In this document: piece after piece, positions 51,601 through 61,204 of the stretch
Numbering within the stretch: the stretch's first letter is position 1
Layout: every line of letters starts with the position of its first letter
Source: Onchocerca volvulus
Lineage: Eukaryota > Nematoda > Chromadorea > Rhabditida > Onchocercidae
Assembly (NCBI GenBank): GCA_000499405.2
Contig: HG738137.1
Span: forward strand, 14,315,661-14,379,660
Length of the DNA stretch: 64,000 bases
Reading direction: 5' to 3'
Translations under genes and position numbers: made by a program
The notes under the pieces: generated by a model
Told to the model about the DNA's origin: nothing
Seen by the model: the letters and a program-made list of their open reading frames with translations, nothing else
Databases searched by the model: none

Positions 51601-53052
51601 TATTGAAATCTATGAGAAATTTCACGATTTGCTTTCGAAACTCAATATTCCATCTTCGGTTGTTTCTAACTTCGGTAGTTCTCCGAGCGATGGCGATAAT
51701 TTTGCTAAGGATACTTTTTTCCGAGTGAGTATGATTTCAAAGAAAATACGGAAATCGAAACCTTATTAATTTTTGCGAAAGTTAGAAATGCATTATAATT
51801 TTATTAAGTAAAAGAGTTATCTTGTTCATAAGAATCACTTTTCTCTAAATTTCATCTGTACGAATTTTGCGTTCTTAGGAAGTACAAATTTTTTTTTTTT
51901 CTGTAATATTTAGCAGTTCGAACAGTAATATATCTTTGTTATAATTTTATTGGAAATATAAATTAGAAACATTCGCTATTCCTTACATTCCTTTTAATCG
52001 ATGTATGATTTGAAATAGAAAAAGATATATGAATACACGACATATCTTCAGGATACGCCAAACGATTACCCAGGAGTTTCGGGTGAAAGATATCTATCGT
52101 GTGCTTCTGAAGAACGGTCGCGATCAGCGGAACAGTCTTCAGCAGATTGCAGTACAGCTGGAACATCCTCGATAATTGATTCATCGATAAATATTGCTTC
52201 TCCTATGAAAACCAAGCTATCTTTGAAAACAGGTTTTTTTTTTTTTAAGCTTATTTAGAATATGCAGTTTTATCAAATATTAAATCTTTTAACAAAGGAG
52301 CATCTGTAACTAATGTGATTTGAAGAAATGCGAATATATTTGATATGAATACGATGTTATATACAATTTATTGTAATTTGCGAAAATATTTTTGAAGGAG
52401 CTTCTGATGAAGCTTTAGTTCTGGGCACATCTATGTCATTCAGTGAAAGGCTTTTAGCTAATATAGATCTACCGCCTCCCCCACCATATTCAGAACACGA
52501 TTCAACTGGTGTAACTTCACAGAAGTAAGATTTCGTTTTTTTTTTTTGAGTAGTTTTTAAGATACGTTAGGTTTTTGTTTCTGAAAACTTAGTTACTTGA
52601 TCATCAGTTCAGAAAAGATTAACTTAAAATATAAGCTACACACTGAACGTAGTTTTATCCCTAGAAATTACATATAGGCGATTCTCTTCGATAAGATTGA
52701 GAATGTTATAAAAATAATTCTTTTAGTTCAGGATTTTACAGATACTGATGATTTATCCATGTTTAGATAAATTTCATGTGACTGTTGTAAAATACCTTAT
52801 GCTAAAAAAAATGATTTTTACTAGAACTCAGAAATATTTAAATTCTAATATAATGCAATCATAGAAGCAGTTATTTAACGTTAAAATTTTGATCAATTTT
52901 GCAGATATCCACGTGTTCAAAAATCGGTAGGTGCGTCGCATTCCTGGCAAATTTCACTAACTAGTAGGATAAATTGTCCAGATGATGATTCTTCAGTTGA
53001 ATCTACGTCGACGGGTGTTGAAATGGAGGATGTACCACCACCATATGAATAA
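24037..53052 (+). CDS. USP9X: USP9X/fat facets-type ubiquitin-specific protease (whole gene)
   Basis: A 29-kb gene of about 60 exons. The product would be a cysteine protease that removes ubiquitin from proteins, homologous along its length to human USP9X and fly Fat facets. That family stabilises signalling, adhesion and endocytic proteins such as the fly epsin. Conserved anchors in order are RWVVPVLP (28108), the helical arm, a ubiquitin-like segment (37531-38233), the catalytic core from Cys at 42600 to Asp at 45208, and the C-terminal helical region up to about 51200. Exon lengths sum to about 2,780 codons from ATG 27507, against roughly 2,560-2,780 for the animal relatives. Upstream coding exons from ATG 24262 add about 180. 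The tail is unlike USP9X and ends in PPPYE. Two stretches, 24938-27522 and 47310-47637, do not close in phase and may hide an exon. Confidence 0.93.
27507..30613 (+). CDS. USP9X: USP gene: start of the conserved helical arm
   Basis: Exons are 27507-27781, 28108-28200 (or 28189), 28561-28699, 29348-29478, 30008-30116 and 30413-30613. The first opens with an in-frame TAA just before ATG 27507 ([13 protein letters not shown]), so this ATG may be an alternative start; a junction at 27523 would also fit the upstream exon's phase. It ends in a Ser-rich linker and [12 protein letters not shown]. The next exon gives [18 protein letters not shown], almost the USP9X sequence, and its KRGIHVG continuation matches USP9X KKGLDVK only if the GT at 28182 is not used. 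Exon 30008-30116 joins 30413 directly in phase 0, reading VEEVHQ then [11 protein letters not shown], parallel to USP9X GWLVDLLNKFG. Confidence 0.8.
31135..33597 (+). CDS. USP9X: USP gene: helical arm, middle exons
   Basis: Exons 31135-31322, 31583-31697, 31977-32083, 32231-32414, 32490-32582, 33070-33250 and 33510-33597 all close in phase. Strong parallels to USP9X are [20 protein letters not shown] (31977), [10 protein letters not shown] (32231), [20 protein letters not shown] (32490), [20 protein letters not shown] (33070) and [11 protein letters not shown] (33510). This arm is a long alpha-helical solenoid that in the family binds partners and shapes the catalytic domain. The 75-nt intron 32415-32489 has no stop in frame. 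The intron after 30613 contains what looks like a decayed copy of exon 30413-30613. Confidence 0.85.
34368..36912 (+). CDS. USP9X: USP gene: exons before the ubiquitin-like segment
   Basis: Exons 34368-34464, 34674-34823, 34906-35038, 35379-35530, 36023-36171, 36423-36522 and 36795-36912 close in phase throughout. Diagnostic stretches are [12 protein letters not shown] (34368), [19 protein letters not shown] (34674, parallel to USP9X RLNFLRFLLKDGQLWLC), [18 protein letters not shown] (35379) and [19 protein letters not shown] (36023). The donor of exon 36023 is AAATG|gttaga at 36171, chosen because it gives the Cys-Phe pair shared with USP9X. The intron before 34368 has two long poly-T runs around 33972-34040. 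Confidence 0.85.
37280..38233 (+). CDS. USP9X: USP gene: ubiquitin-like segment
   Basis: Three exons: a 33-nt exon 37280-37312 ([11 protein letters not shown]), 37531-37604 ([12 protein letters not shown]) and 37983-38233. The last reads [15 protein letters not shown], then [20 protein letters not shown]. In USP9X the same place holds VRFPNQ...DLEVWSHTND, then ADDRKLIGQLNLKDKSLI, an embedded ubiquitin-like fold. The [11 protein letters not shown] motif is the clearest match. The 33-nt micro-exon is supported by phase on both sides (2 + 30 + 1 bases) and by a good acceptor (catttag). Confidence 0.8.
38435..42328 (+). CDS. USP9X: USP gene: second helical block up to the catalytic domain
   Basis: Exons are 38435-38596, 38655-38874, 39260-39415, 39580-39663, 39961-40191, 40392-40522, 40722-40886, 41183-41273, 41482-41628, 41797-41920 and 42137-42328, all closing in phase. 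Matches to USP9X include [20 protein letters not shown] (38435), [20 protein letters not shown] (38655), [19 protein letters not shown] (41797, parallel to ELIDDFIFPASNVYLQYMR) and [20 protein letters not shown] (42137, parallel to AIPVCGSPPTINAGFELLV). The region is shorter than in USP9X between 39415 and 40722. No catalytic residues lie here. Confidence 0.85.
42496..45784 (+). CDS. USP9X: USP gene: catalytic C19 peptidase domain
   Basis: Exons are 42496-42626, 42974-43048, 43132-43256, 43332-43505, 43781-43922, 44139-44316, 44658-44708, 44924-45243 and 45665-45784. The Cys box is [19 protein letters not shown], with the nucleophile codon at 42600-42602. [16 protein letters not shown] (43332) is the box following it. 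Two CxxC pairs, KICKDCPH (43332 exon) and LCEECNKK (43781 exon), form the zinc site. [20 protein letters not shown] is in 44139. The His box is [13 protein letters not shown] (His codon 45151), then [12 protein letters not shown] with the third catalytic residue at 45208. The domain ends with [10 protein letters not shown] and [12 protein letters not shown]. All catalytic residues are present, so the enzyme should be active. Exon 44658 and the start of 44924 form a Ser/Thr-rich insert like that in USP9X. Confidence 0.95.
46154..51199 (+). CDS. USP9X: USP gene: C-terminal helical region
   Basis: Exons are 46154-46286 (Ser-rich), 46581-46662, 47223-47309, 47509-47533, 47638-47848, 48201-48285, 48524-48702, 49067-49222, 49342-49439, 49603-49723, 50104-50215, 50750-50880 and 51122-51199. 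Matches to USP9X include [11 protein letters not shown] (47223), [12 protein letters not shown] (47638), [16 protein letters not shown] (48524, parallel to QYFNLFVMYANLGVAEK), [14 protein letters not shown] (49067) and [12 protein letters not shown] (51122). The step 47309 to 47509 is out of phase by one base in either reading of the 25-nt exon. Reading that exon as LRAKKTLR fits the downstream frame. Acceptors at 47638 and 47707 share the same phase. Confidence 0.8.
51518..53052 (+). CDS. USP9X: USP gene: low-complexity tail with two PPxY motifs
   Basis: Exons 51518-51724, 52052-52232, 52398-52524 and 52905-53052 close in phase and end in TAA. The tail is rich in Ser, Asp and Glu with little predicted structure. 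It contains LPPPPPYSE (in 52398-52524) and terminates in EDVPPPYE; both fit PPxY, the ligand of WW domains such as those of NEDD4-class ubiquitin ligases. No matching motif is recalled at the end of human USP9X, so this may be a nematode feature. Exon 52398 has an unusual acceptor (ttgaag). Confidence 0.8.
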
Positions 53053-53131
53053 TGTTAACTAAATAGAAACAGTGTAAAATTATTACTCCAGAAATTTGGT
53101 CATTATATGAGCAGTTTCATTTATTATATAA

Positions 53132-53520
53132 TTAGAACAAAATGTCATCGAGATCTTTCTTTTTTTTCTTTTGTTGATAGAATCGAATAGGGCTGATAAT
53201 ATATTTTTGAGGGAATTTTATGATTGTTGTTTTTTCATACAACTTATTCCCAACTGAATCATCGAAACTGTAATCTATGTGTATTTCTTCCTGTAGTTTC
53301 TGAACAAGAAAAGTATTTACAAAATTTAATGAACGGTCAGATAGTACCAATCGATTGAGGAGATCAGGCATTCCTAAGGTTTTCGAAGTATTTGTGACTC
53401 ATTTTTTCCAAGTGAATTTGTTGTTGCTTCTGCGGTTGTTACTCTCAGGAAACTGTCCATAGTTATTGTATTTCCAATTTTATTCTTGTTTTTTCTTTTT
53501 TCCACAGTTAATTTTATTAT
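53132..53520 (-). CDS. Candidate antisense coding segment, unknown product
   Basis: Two minus-strand ORFs sit end to end. The first (about 53520 down to TAG at 53374-53376) is Lys/Asn/Thr-rich and includes MDSFLRVTTAEA. The second runs from ATG 53371 to TAA at 53132 (79 residues), starting MPDLLNRLVLSDRSLNF and ending in a Lys-rich stretch plus DLDDILF. A 69-nt intron (donor GAGA|gtaaca, acceptor ccttag at 53374) would join a short upstream frame (NYGQFPE) to the second ORF in phase. Composition is more protein-like than most intergenic ORFs here, but no family is recognised and the region also serves as the USP 3' flank. Confidence 0.25.
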
Positions 53521-54130
53521 TATTCATCTATGAATTTTTTGCGACAAAGTTTTTCGCCTTGCAATCATAACATTTAGCTATTTATTTTATTTTCACTTCC
53601 TCTCCTCTCATTCTTCACGGTAGATTCTTTTTTTACCAAGTTTTAATTTGTGCATGTTTTTTTTTTTTTTTTTTTTTACAAATGGTTTCTTTTGTCTCGA
53701 AGGTTGCTGTAAATTTTAATTTTTGACATTTGACTGGTAATGATTTTTCTTTTTGTGTTTATATGTATTAGTTATTGATACTATTATAAATATTTTTGCT
53801 ACTTGTGCTACTACCGCCACTTATTGTTGTTGTTCCTTCAATATTACTATTTCCATCATCGCTTCTTGTTGCTTCTTTGTTAGCTTACGTAAAATTTTTT
53901 TTAAATTTAATATCAACTGAATTTTTCCTGATTGTCCGTAATTGCTATGATGATAGATATGGTCGTGATTTTATTACCTGTCATCAATGTCATCAATTGC
54001 TATTAATTTTTTTTTCTTGCTATTCAGTATAAGTAGCTGCAATTTTTTTGCTGATAAAGAAATGTAGTCTCCTGTGGAATATATTGATTTCTCGCGTCAC
54101 AGAATGATATGTAGAATTTTGTTTTATAAT

Positions 54131-54163
54131 GGATTTAATGACTCTTTTAGATTCATTAAATCC
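54131..54163. other. Perfect 11-bp stem, 11-nt loop
   Basis: GGATTTAATGA at 54131-54141 and TCATTAAATCC at 54153-54163 are exact reverse complements, about 1.1 kb after the USP stop codon. Confidence 0.85.
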
Positions 54164-54218
54164 ACAATAATATAAAATAAAAACAGCGTGATTATAGTGA
54201 TCCATTATTTGTTCTTAG

Positions 54219-54249
<31 letters not shown>

Positions 54250-55587
54250 TGTTTTTAGAGAAAAAAAAATTTTATCTTAATATATTAATAATCACAGATC
54301 TTCAGTACAGTTAGTTGATTTTTTTGAAATGTAATTGTAAATTCATTACATTTTGGATTTTTGAAACTTTCTGTCATTTCAAAGCATTAAAATGGGAAAA
54401 ATGAAATTTTCTTTTTTCCATTACTAATTGCATTTCTTTCTACTTTCTTTTTTTTTTTTCAAAATATGCAAACTCATTCTCATTTTTTGTTTTATCTCAT
54501 ATACTATTATTTGTTATTTTCTCTTTTGTTTTATATTTGAAATTACGAAATGAAAAGCTTCCCATCGTTCGTTTTATGTTATGTTTATAAATGAAATGAA
54601 TTTTGTGTACAGAAGACGAAAAAATTTCCATAAAAGGCATATGCATTTTTATCTTCCCATGATTGATGAATGTAAAATTTTGAAAATTTGATTTCTTCTA
54701 TTATCTTCATTGAATTAAATTCTTAATCGTTTCTTCAGTTGAATAGCTTACGATGTCTGCACATCATATTCAGCTATTGGATGATGATATGGATGTATTA
54801 TCATTTAGCATTTATAATTTTTTTTTTTCCTATATTGATAAAGCAAATTAATTGGAACAGATGTGATGGGAGAATTACATCACATTTAATAAACATATCA
54901 TATCAAGAATCACTTAAAAAGTTTTTTAATTTCATTCGAGAAGTATTTTCTCTCATAAAAGATATTGTTGCTCATTTTTTAACCTGGAAATAATTAATGC
55001 TTTGAGATTGAAATCAAAAAAAAAGGAAAAGAAAGAGAAATGGTTGTCGAAATAGTTTGCATTACGATAATTGCAAGAAAGGAACTGTTGGAAAAGAAAA
55101 AATAATGTAATAAAGGCTAGATAGATCCAATTAATTAATTAGTTGATCATAGGTAGAATTATATTATGGAAGTGCGATTTTCGCCGCCGTATATGATTTC
55201 CGAATTTTTACATCTATCAAGATTGAAATATTGAAATAAGTTATTTTTATATGAAAAAAAAAATACTGTAAAAGTAAGCTCAAATTAATTATTTGATCAG
55301 AATGTGAAGAATTTGTATGAAATCAAAGCAACGGAAAGGCAAAAAACGGCTTTAAAAAAATATATGTAAGAAGATAGTACTTGTTATTTTTATTCGAATA
55401 TTTTTTAGAAATTTTGTTAGATAATTAAATATTAAATTGCTTTTTTTGCCAAAAATGATCAGAAAAATCCGGGAAGCGGGTAGATGATGATAAGAAATTA
55501 TAAGTTATCATTCCTATGCATGAATATATATTCAAGAAAAACATAAACAATTTGATAACTCCTTATCATCTTAAACTCCTTACTATC

Positions 55588-57879
55588 TTAATATTCATTA
55601 TCAAGAATATTTTTGAGGATATCCGGAGTCAAATCGGGACATTCATTAAATCCATTTAAATCTCCTTTTCCGCTTTTTTCAGCAAAATCACTACCAATAC
55701 CGCCATCATGATAATCAACACCGCCATTACCATCTCCTCCTGCTGCTTTTCCATTTCTAATACCGCCATCTTTTTCCTTTTCTGGCAATCCTTCAAGTTC
55801 CATATTGTCTGTCACGATATTTTTCTAAAGATTACAAAAACAGAATTTGAAATTTAAAAAAAAAATACTGGTGAAATTCAAAATTTTCAAATACGATAAA
55901 TAAATAATTGAGTTTAGGATGGATAAATTGAAATTTTTCAAAGATGGTGAATAAATAATTGAGTTTAGAAAGGATAATTTACGGCGAGAAAATTGGAAAG
56001 TTGGAAATTCAAATGATGATTATTGAATAATATGAAATAGTGATATTTGTGCAAGATTGATTAATATTTTGGAACTAGAATCGAAATTGAAATAGCAATA
56101 ATATTTTGAAAAAAAAAAAAAAAAAGAAAAACAGCCAAATTAGCAATAAAATATTTTGAAAATAGAATAGAATAAATAATAAATTAATTATTTAGCTTTC
56201 TTATATATTTTGAAAATGAAAGTATAGAGAAAAATTGATTTTAATTTTAATTAATTTCAAGAATTTTAATTTTAACTAGCTGAACCCAGTTATGATTCGC
56301 ATGGCTAATTCAGCTAATCTACATAAATAAAGATGTAAATATTCGTTTATTCAAGATCTGAAATCTCCGAGAATTCTTTAATAAGCAATTATTCGAATGC
56401 AATGTTGTATTAAAAATTTTCAAATCAATCGGTGAAGAATTTGAAATGTTGTGTGGAAATGAACAACGAACATTTGCATTTTTACTTGAATAGATTAAAT
56501 TTTTTTTTCTGATAAAAATTCAAAACGAATAAAGATAATTGATAAAATTAATTTCAAGAATGGTGTGAAATTCATTTATGCTTGAATTTTTTCATATCAT
56601 TTATCTGATTGAAATGAATTTTTCCTAATTTCTTGTACATTATAATAATTCATTTATTTTTGTCTAATTTATAATTTTTAATTCTTTTATTTTTGTCTAA
56701 TTTATAATTTTTGATTCATATTTTTATTTCATTTAACTAGTGTTCCTTCTGATTTCATCTTTGTCTTTTCTACTATTATTACATCTGATTCCTACTTTTA
56801 CTTCTTGTACTACTGCTACTTCTGATTCCATTTTCATTCCTTCTACTACTACTTCTTCTGATTCCATTTTTGTCCATCATTTTTGACCATTCTATTTGCT
56901 CATATTATTTTTTGCAGTATTTGGCTTAAAATATTATATTTCAGAAGGATTATTTTCCTTCTAATATAAAATAAGCTTTTGTGTAATTTTGGCATGAATT
57001 ATCTTTCAATTTCAGTATTTAAATGGCAATTTATAATTACAAATTTCAATTTTCTCAATTTCAATTTTAAATAGCAATCAGATTTTTATGATTATAAATT
57101 GAACAAAAATTTCTGATTTTTTTGCTTTAGAAAATTCAAAAAAATAAAAGTTGCAATTAATTAGGCTACTTTAGTATTAAGTTTTAATTCTGTAGATGGT
57201 GATATTTCGACAGGTACGGTATCATTCGGTGTTTGTCTACTCGGATGAGGTGCAACAGGTGAATCTTTCGCATAAGCTGGCGTTATCGATGTTGGTGGCA
57301 TCATTGGTGGAGCCATACTACGCATCGAATTTGTTATTTCATGTGTTGGCTTTTTTTGACTTGCACATTCCATTTGTAAAATGATCAATGGTACCAGAAA
57401 TATCAATCCTTTAAATTAAAAAAAGAAAAAAAAGGAGGGAAAAAAAGAAGAAAATTATCAATGAAGGAAAAATTTTTTGAGATTAATAAATTTTTATTAA
57501 ACTAGACAAATCAATTTTTATAAATTAAACTTTGATTTAAAAAAAAAAAAAAAAACTTTTTTCTTTTTATTTCATTTGTTAAATAGAAGATATCAATTTG
57601 CTTATATTAAGAAGATTATATATTTTCATGTTTGAAGAATAAAATGTTTAAAAAATTTTTTCTCTTAATGAAATAATTTCGTCAAAAAAAAAATAAAATA
57701 ATTGACAAATTGTTATTGTTATTGTTATTATTATTACTTCTATGATATATGCATATATATATAACTGATTAATTTTTTATCATTCTTATCAAATAATTCA
57801 AATAAAAAAAAATCTATTTTGATTTTTTTTCGGATAAAAACAAAAATGCCTTATCAATAACATACTTACCTGACAACAT
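55588..57879 (-). CDS. Small secreted protein, Pro-rich then Gly/Asp-rich
   Basis: Minus-strand model: first coding exon 57870-57879 (ATG TTG TCA G, donor gtaagt), then 57170-57408 (acceptor ttaaag, donor AAA|gtagcc), then 55588-55824 (acceptor tctttag, ending in TAA), giving 161 residues. The N-terminus MLSGLIFLVPLIILQMECAS is a good signal peptide with cleavage likely after MECAS. Residues 35-70 are Pro/Ser/Thr-rich (MAPPMMPPTSITPAYAKDSP). The last exon is acidic and Gly-rich (DGGIRNGKAAGGDGNGG) and ends CPDLTPDILKNILDNEY. If the second donor is not used, exon 2 ends two codons later at a stop (85 residues). No known domain; a nematode-restricted excretory or secretory protein is a reasonable guess. 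Confidence 0.55.
56749..56880. repeat. 36-bp-period tandem repeat, open on the minus strand
   Basis: CTGATTYC recurs at 56749, 56785, 56822 and 56858 with TTCTACTACT-like spacers. Read on the minus strand it gives repeated MESE(E)V units in an open frame (KMESEEVVVEGMKMESEV). It lies in the long intron of the secreted-protein gene, so it could be an unannotated exon or a simple repeat. Confidence 0.75.
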
Positions 57880-58894
57880 AAAAGTATCAACAGCACACTT
57901 ACCTGATAACAAAAAAGTGATAAGATAATAAATGATAATGTTTGAAAAATAAAACACCATATTTTGCAGCATTTACTAATCAAATGATTTTTCCTGAAGG
58001 AATTCTTGAATTGAATATTTCATCTTCGAAGATTTGTATAAATTATAAAAATTTTTTACAAGAATTGGTTTTATTTTCAGCAGTTAAATAATATATATTA
58101 CTATTAAATTCAACCATTCCAAATTCTTCCAAAAGAATCAAAATTGGTTTTTATTCTAATTTCATTTGTATTATTATTTGTTTGCATTAAGAATTAATTA
58201 TTGATTTATCAATAAGTGATAAGAGAATAAAATTGATGATAATCGTATCATATTCATCATTGTTAGTATCAAAAGTCTTTCTCATTAAAAAAAACTTCCA
58301 AACATTCTGTAGTGGAGAAATATTACCATGTATTTAAATTAAAATATTAACACAATAATTAATATTTTTAATATAACCAATATTTTCATTACTGAACAAA
58401 TTTTGTGGAAATATCATAAATATTTATTTTGCCTATTTAATTAATATTATCTGGTGTAATCGCTAATTTGTCTTATCAAAAAAAAAAAAAAAAAAAGAAA
58501 AAAAGAAAAAAACATAAATGTATTTTTTGACAAATCAAAATAATGCTGAATTTTTCCCAAGATTTCTTAAAAAAATATATATAAGAATAATAATAATAAC
58601 AGAATTGCTTATTTATTCATTTCCTAGTTTGAAGTTTTGTCTTTTATTTCAGAACTTCATCCATCAATTGAACATGATGCGTGATGATAAATTATAAAAA
58701 TTATCAATCCTTTCTGTTTCCATATAACTTATTATAACTAATGTTTTTGCTTCTTTTTTTATTGAAAATCATACAGTAAACATTCGATAAAGTTTTTATT
58801 CATCTTTTAAAATTTGAATTTTATCAGTTGCAAATTTGACCAGTATTACTGATATTTTTTCACGATATAATAATGATATTTTAATCCAACTAAT

Positions 58895-59110
58895 AATATC
58901 CTTTCGCTAATTAAGTATTCAAAATTCCTATTTATACTTATAGATAGACAGCTGATAAATAGAATTAATATTATTATCATATTTTTAATCACAATATAAT
59001 GATGACAATATAATATTCTTTAACTAATTAATAATATTTTTCTAATTAATTATTAAAATCCCCATTTGTATTTATAGGTGGACAGGTGACAAACATAATA
59101 TTATTATTGA
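58895..59110. repeat. Diverged direct duplication
   Basis: A block reading AATATCCTTTCGCTAATTAA then CCTATTTATACTTATAGATAGACAGCTGA recurs about 120-135 bases later as AATATTCTTTAACTAATTAA and CCCATTTGTATTTATAGGTGGACAGGTGA. Confidence 0.7.
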
Positions 59111-60814
59111 ATAGTAAATTTTATATAATAGTTATTTTATGAAATAATTCAGCACGATTTACTTTTAAATAGTTCATTCTTAAATTAAATAACGGATTTG
59201 ATTTTAAATATAGAACTATTAAAAATAAATCCATCCAACTGCTTGGTATTGAATTCATTAAGCTATCTATTAATGCATGGCTTAATCATCTCAATATATA
59301 ATAGAGAAATTTAGAAAAGTATATCATTTTAATCTGGGACATATAAATTTTGCAAGAATTTGAGCCTAGAAAAAAAAAGGACCCAGGAGCTAGATTATCC
59401 TATCACTTCTCTTATTACCTTTTTTTCCAAGAAAACCGAACAATAAGCCCACCGCTTATCTTCTTTATAATTAAAATAATATGCATAACTTTTGAAAATT
59501 ACTTTTTTAAAATATTTTTCTATTTAAATTCAAATAACAAATAGGATAATGTGAAAATGGAAATTCAAAATTTTTACTTTCATCATTAATATGTTTTTCG
59601 GAAATTTAATCGCACAATCTTGAAATTTACACCTGTTAAGAGTGTTCTTTATTCTTTTTCAAATTATCTCTTATTTTTCTTACATTCGAGATTTTTCCTA
59701 TATTTCTCGTTCCAAAACTTTAATTTAAAAAAAATTTACTCTGCAAAAAAAAAAAAAAAAAAAAAGAAAAAATATTGATTTCAGTAGAATAAATGACTTC
59801 TATAATTCATTTACTAAATTGACATTAACTAGATTATATTGAATTTTTAAAGCTATACATTTTAAGTCGAATTAAACGAAAGATAAAATTACAAATTTAG
59901 TTTAAGAAGCTAAATTATTGCTTAGTCCTATTTGGAAATACTATCAGACTACAATAACCGAGATGCATTATGCTAAATTTTTAATCGTAAATTTGATATT
60001 TTTATCATTTCTTTAGATTACTCTTGAAATTATTGAAACCTTTGGAATTCAAAATGTATTTTTTTTTTTTTTTTTTGGAAAATATCTTTCGATATTTATT
60101 CATTTTGAGAAAGAAAAATTCAAAACTAAAATAAAGTAGATGATTATAAAATAAAATCAATTCTGATATTTTTGTTTACACAGAATTTAAAAACATACAT
60201 GGAGGAAGAAAGTAATTCTTCTATTTTGAAAGAAAAAAAGAACTAAAATTTAAAAAAAAAAAAAGTTTCGAAATTAAATTCTGTTCAATATATTATCTCT
60301 ATAACTAAAAAAAGTGATATATGAAATCAAAAAAGAAAAAAACAGTTAAAAGTTATCAAGTTTTATTACCCACGAACAATTTTCTAATCTTAAAGTGACA
60401 ACTAATTTCTTCAAATTAATTTTTCTTTCCTTAAATCAAGAGATTTGCATAAAAATCTTTGATAATTAAATTTAAGTAGTTCACAAATCTTTGATAAATA
60501 ATATCAAACAAAACCATGTTAAACAATAAAAAAAAAAGTACTGACAAGAATTTTCATCCATAACTTGATTTGATCAAAGTCCAGTATTAATCTTTAATAT
60601 TCTAAAAATATTTTTATATGAAAAATAAAAGGGAGAAGAAATTATTTTTATAAGATTAATTTTAATAGAAATTTTAGAAAATATTTATATTGTTGAAATT
60701 TCATCAAATAAAGATTGGTTAAATAAGTGATAAATCCATCAAATAAATATAAAATAAATTAACATTTATTCTTCTTGCCTTAAATTTTACTTCTTTTGCT
60801 ACAACAAATTTCTT

Positions 60815-61045
60815 GGCGTAATTTAATCATTAAATATCGATTACGTGATACCTCATTACGTGATTTCACACGTTATTAAATGATATTATATGTTGCATAT
60901 AACTATAAATTAAAACGGTATTTTACTTCTCCTTCAAAATTTTACCCATTTCAGTATAATTTTTTTAGCGCAATTTGATCATGTCATGTCAATTATGTAA
61001 TATGTCATTATGTGATTTCAGATATTATCAAAGGATATATCATAT
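60815..61045. repeat. Diverged direct duplication, ~153-bp period
   Basis: GGCGTAATTTAATCAT...CATTACGTGATTTCA (from 60815) is repeated as AGCGCAATTTGATCAT...CATTATGTGATTTCA (from 60967). Confidence 0.7.
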
Positions 61046-61204
61046 TTTACCACATAAAATGTATGAAAGTAATTTCCTTCAAAAATTGATTATTCAAAGA
61101 TTAGCCAAATAAGGCTCATAATGTTTACCCTCTTAAAGCTCATCTTAAGGATTATTATCACGAGGCCTAGTTGTAATAAAGCGCAGCTAGGCTTATTCTT
61201 CAAG

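Larger units (their letters stand above)
53053..55587. other. USP 3' UTR and spacer
   Basis: Contains long T runs (53658-53678, about 54218-54243), a hairpin at 54131-54163 and a possible AATAAA near 54177 for the USP transcript. Two adjacent minus-strand ORFs at 53132-53520 are listed separately. Other short ORFs lack support. Confidence 0.5.
57880..61204. other. Intergenic region between divergent gene starts
   Basis: AT-rich, with A/T runs and two diverged tandem duplications (58895-59110, 60815-61045). A short inverted repeat GCCTAG/CTAGGC with a 16-nt loop lies at about 61164-61191. No supportable coding exon. It should contain the promoters of both flanking genes. Confidence 0.5.
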
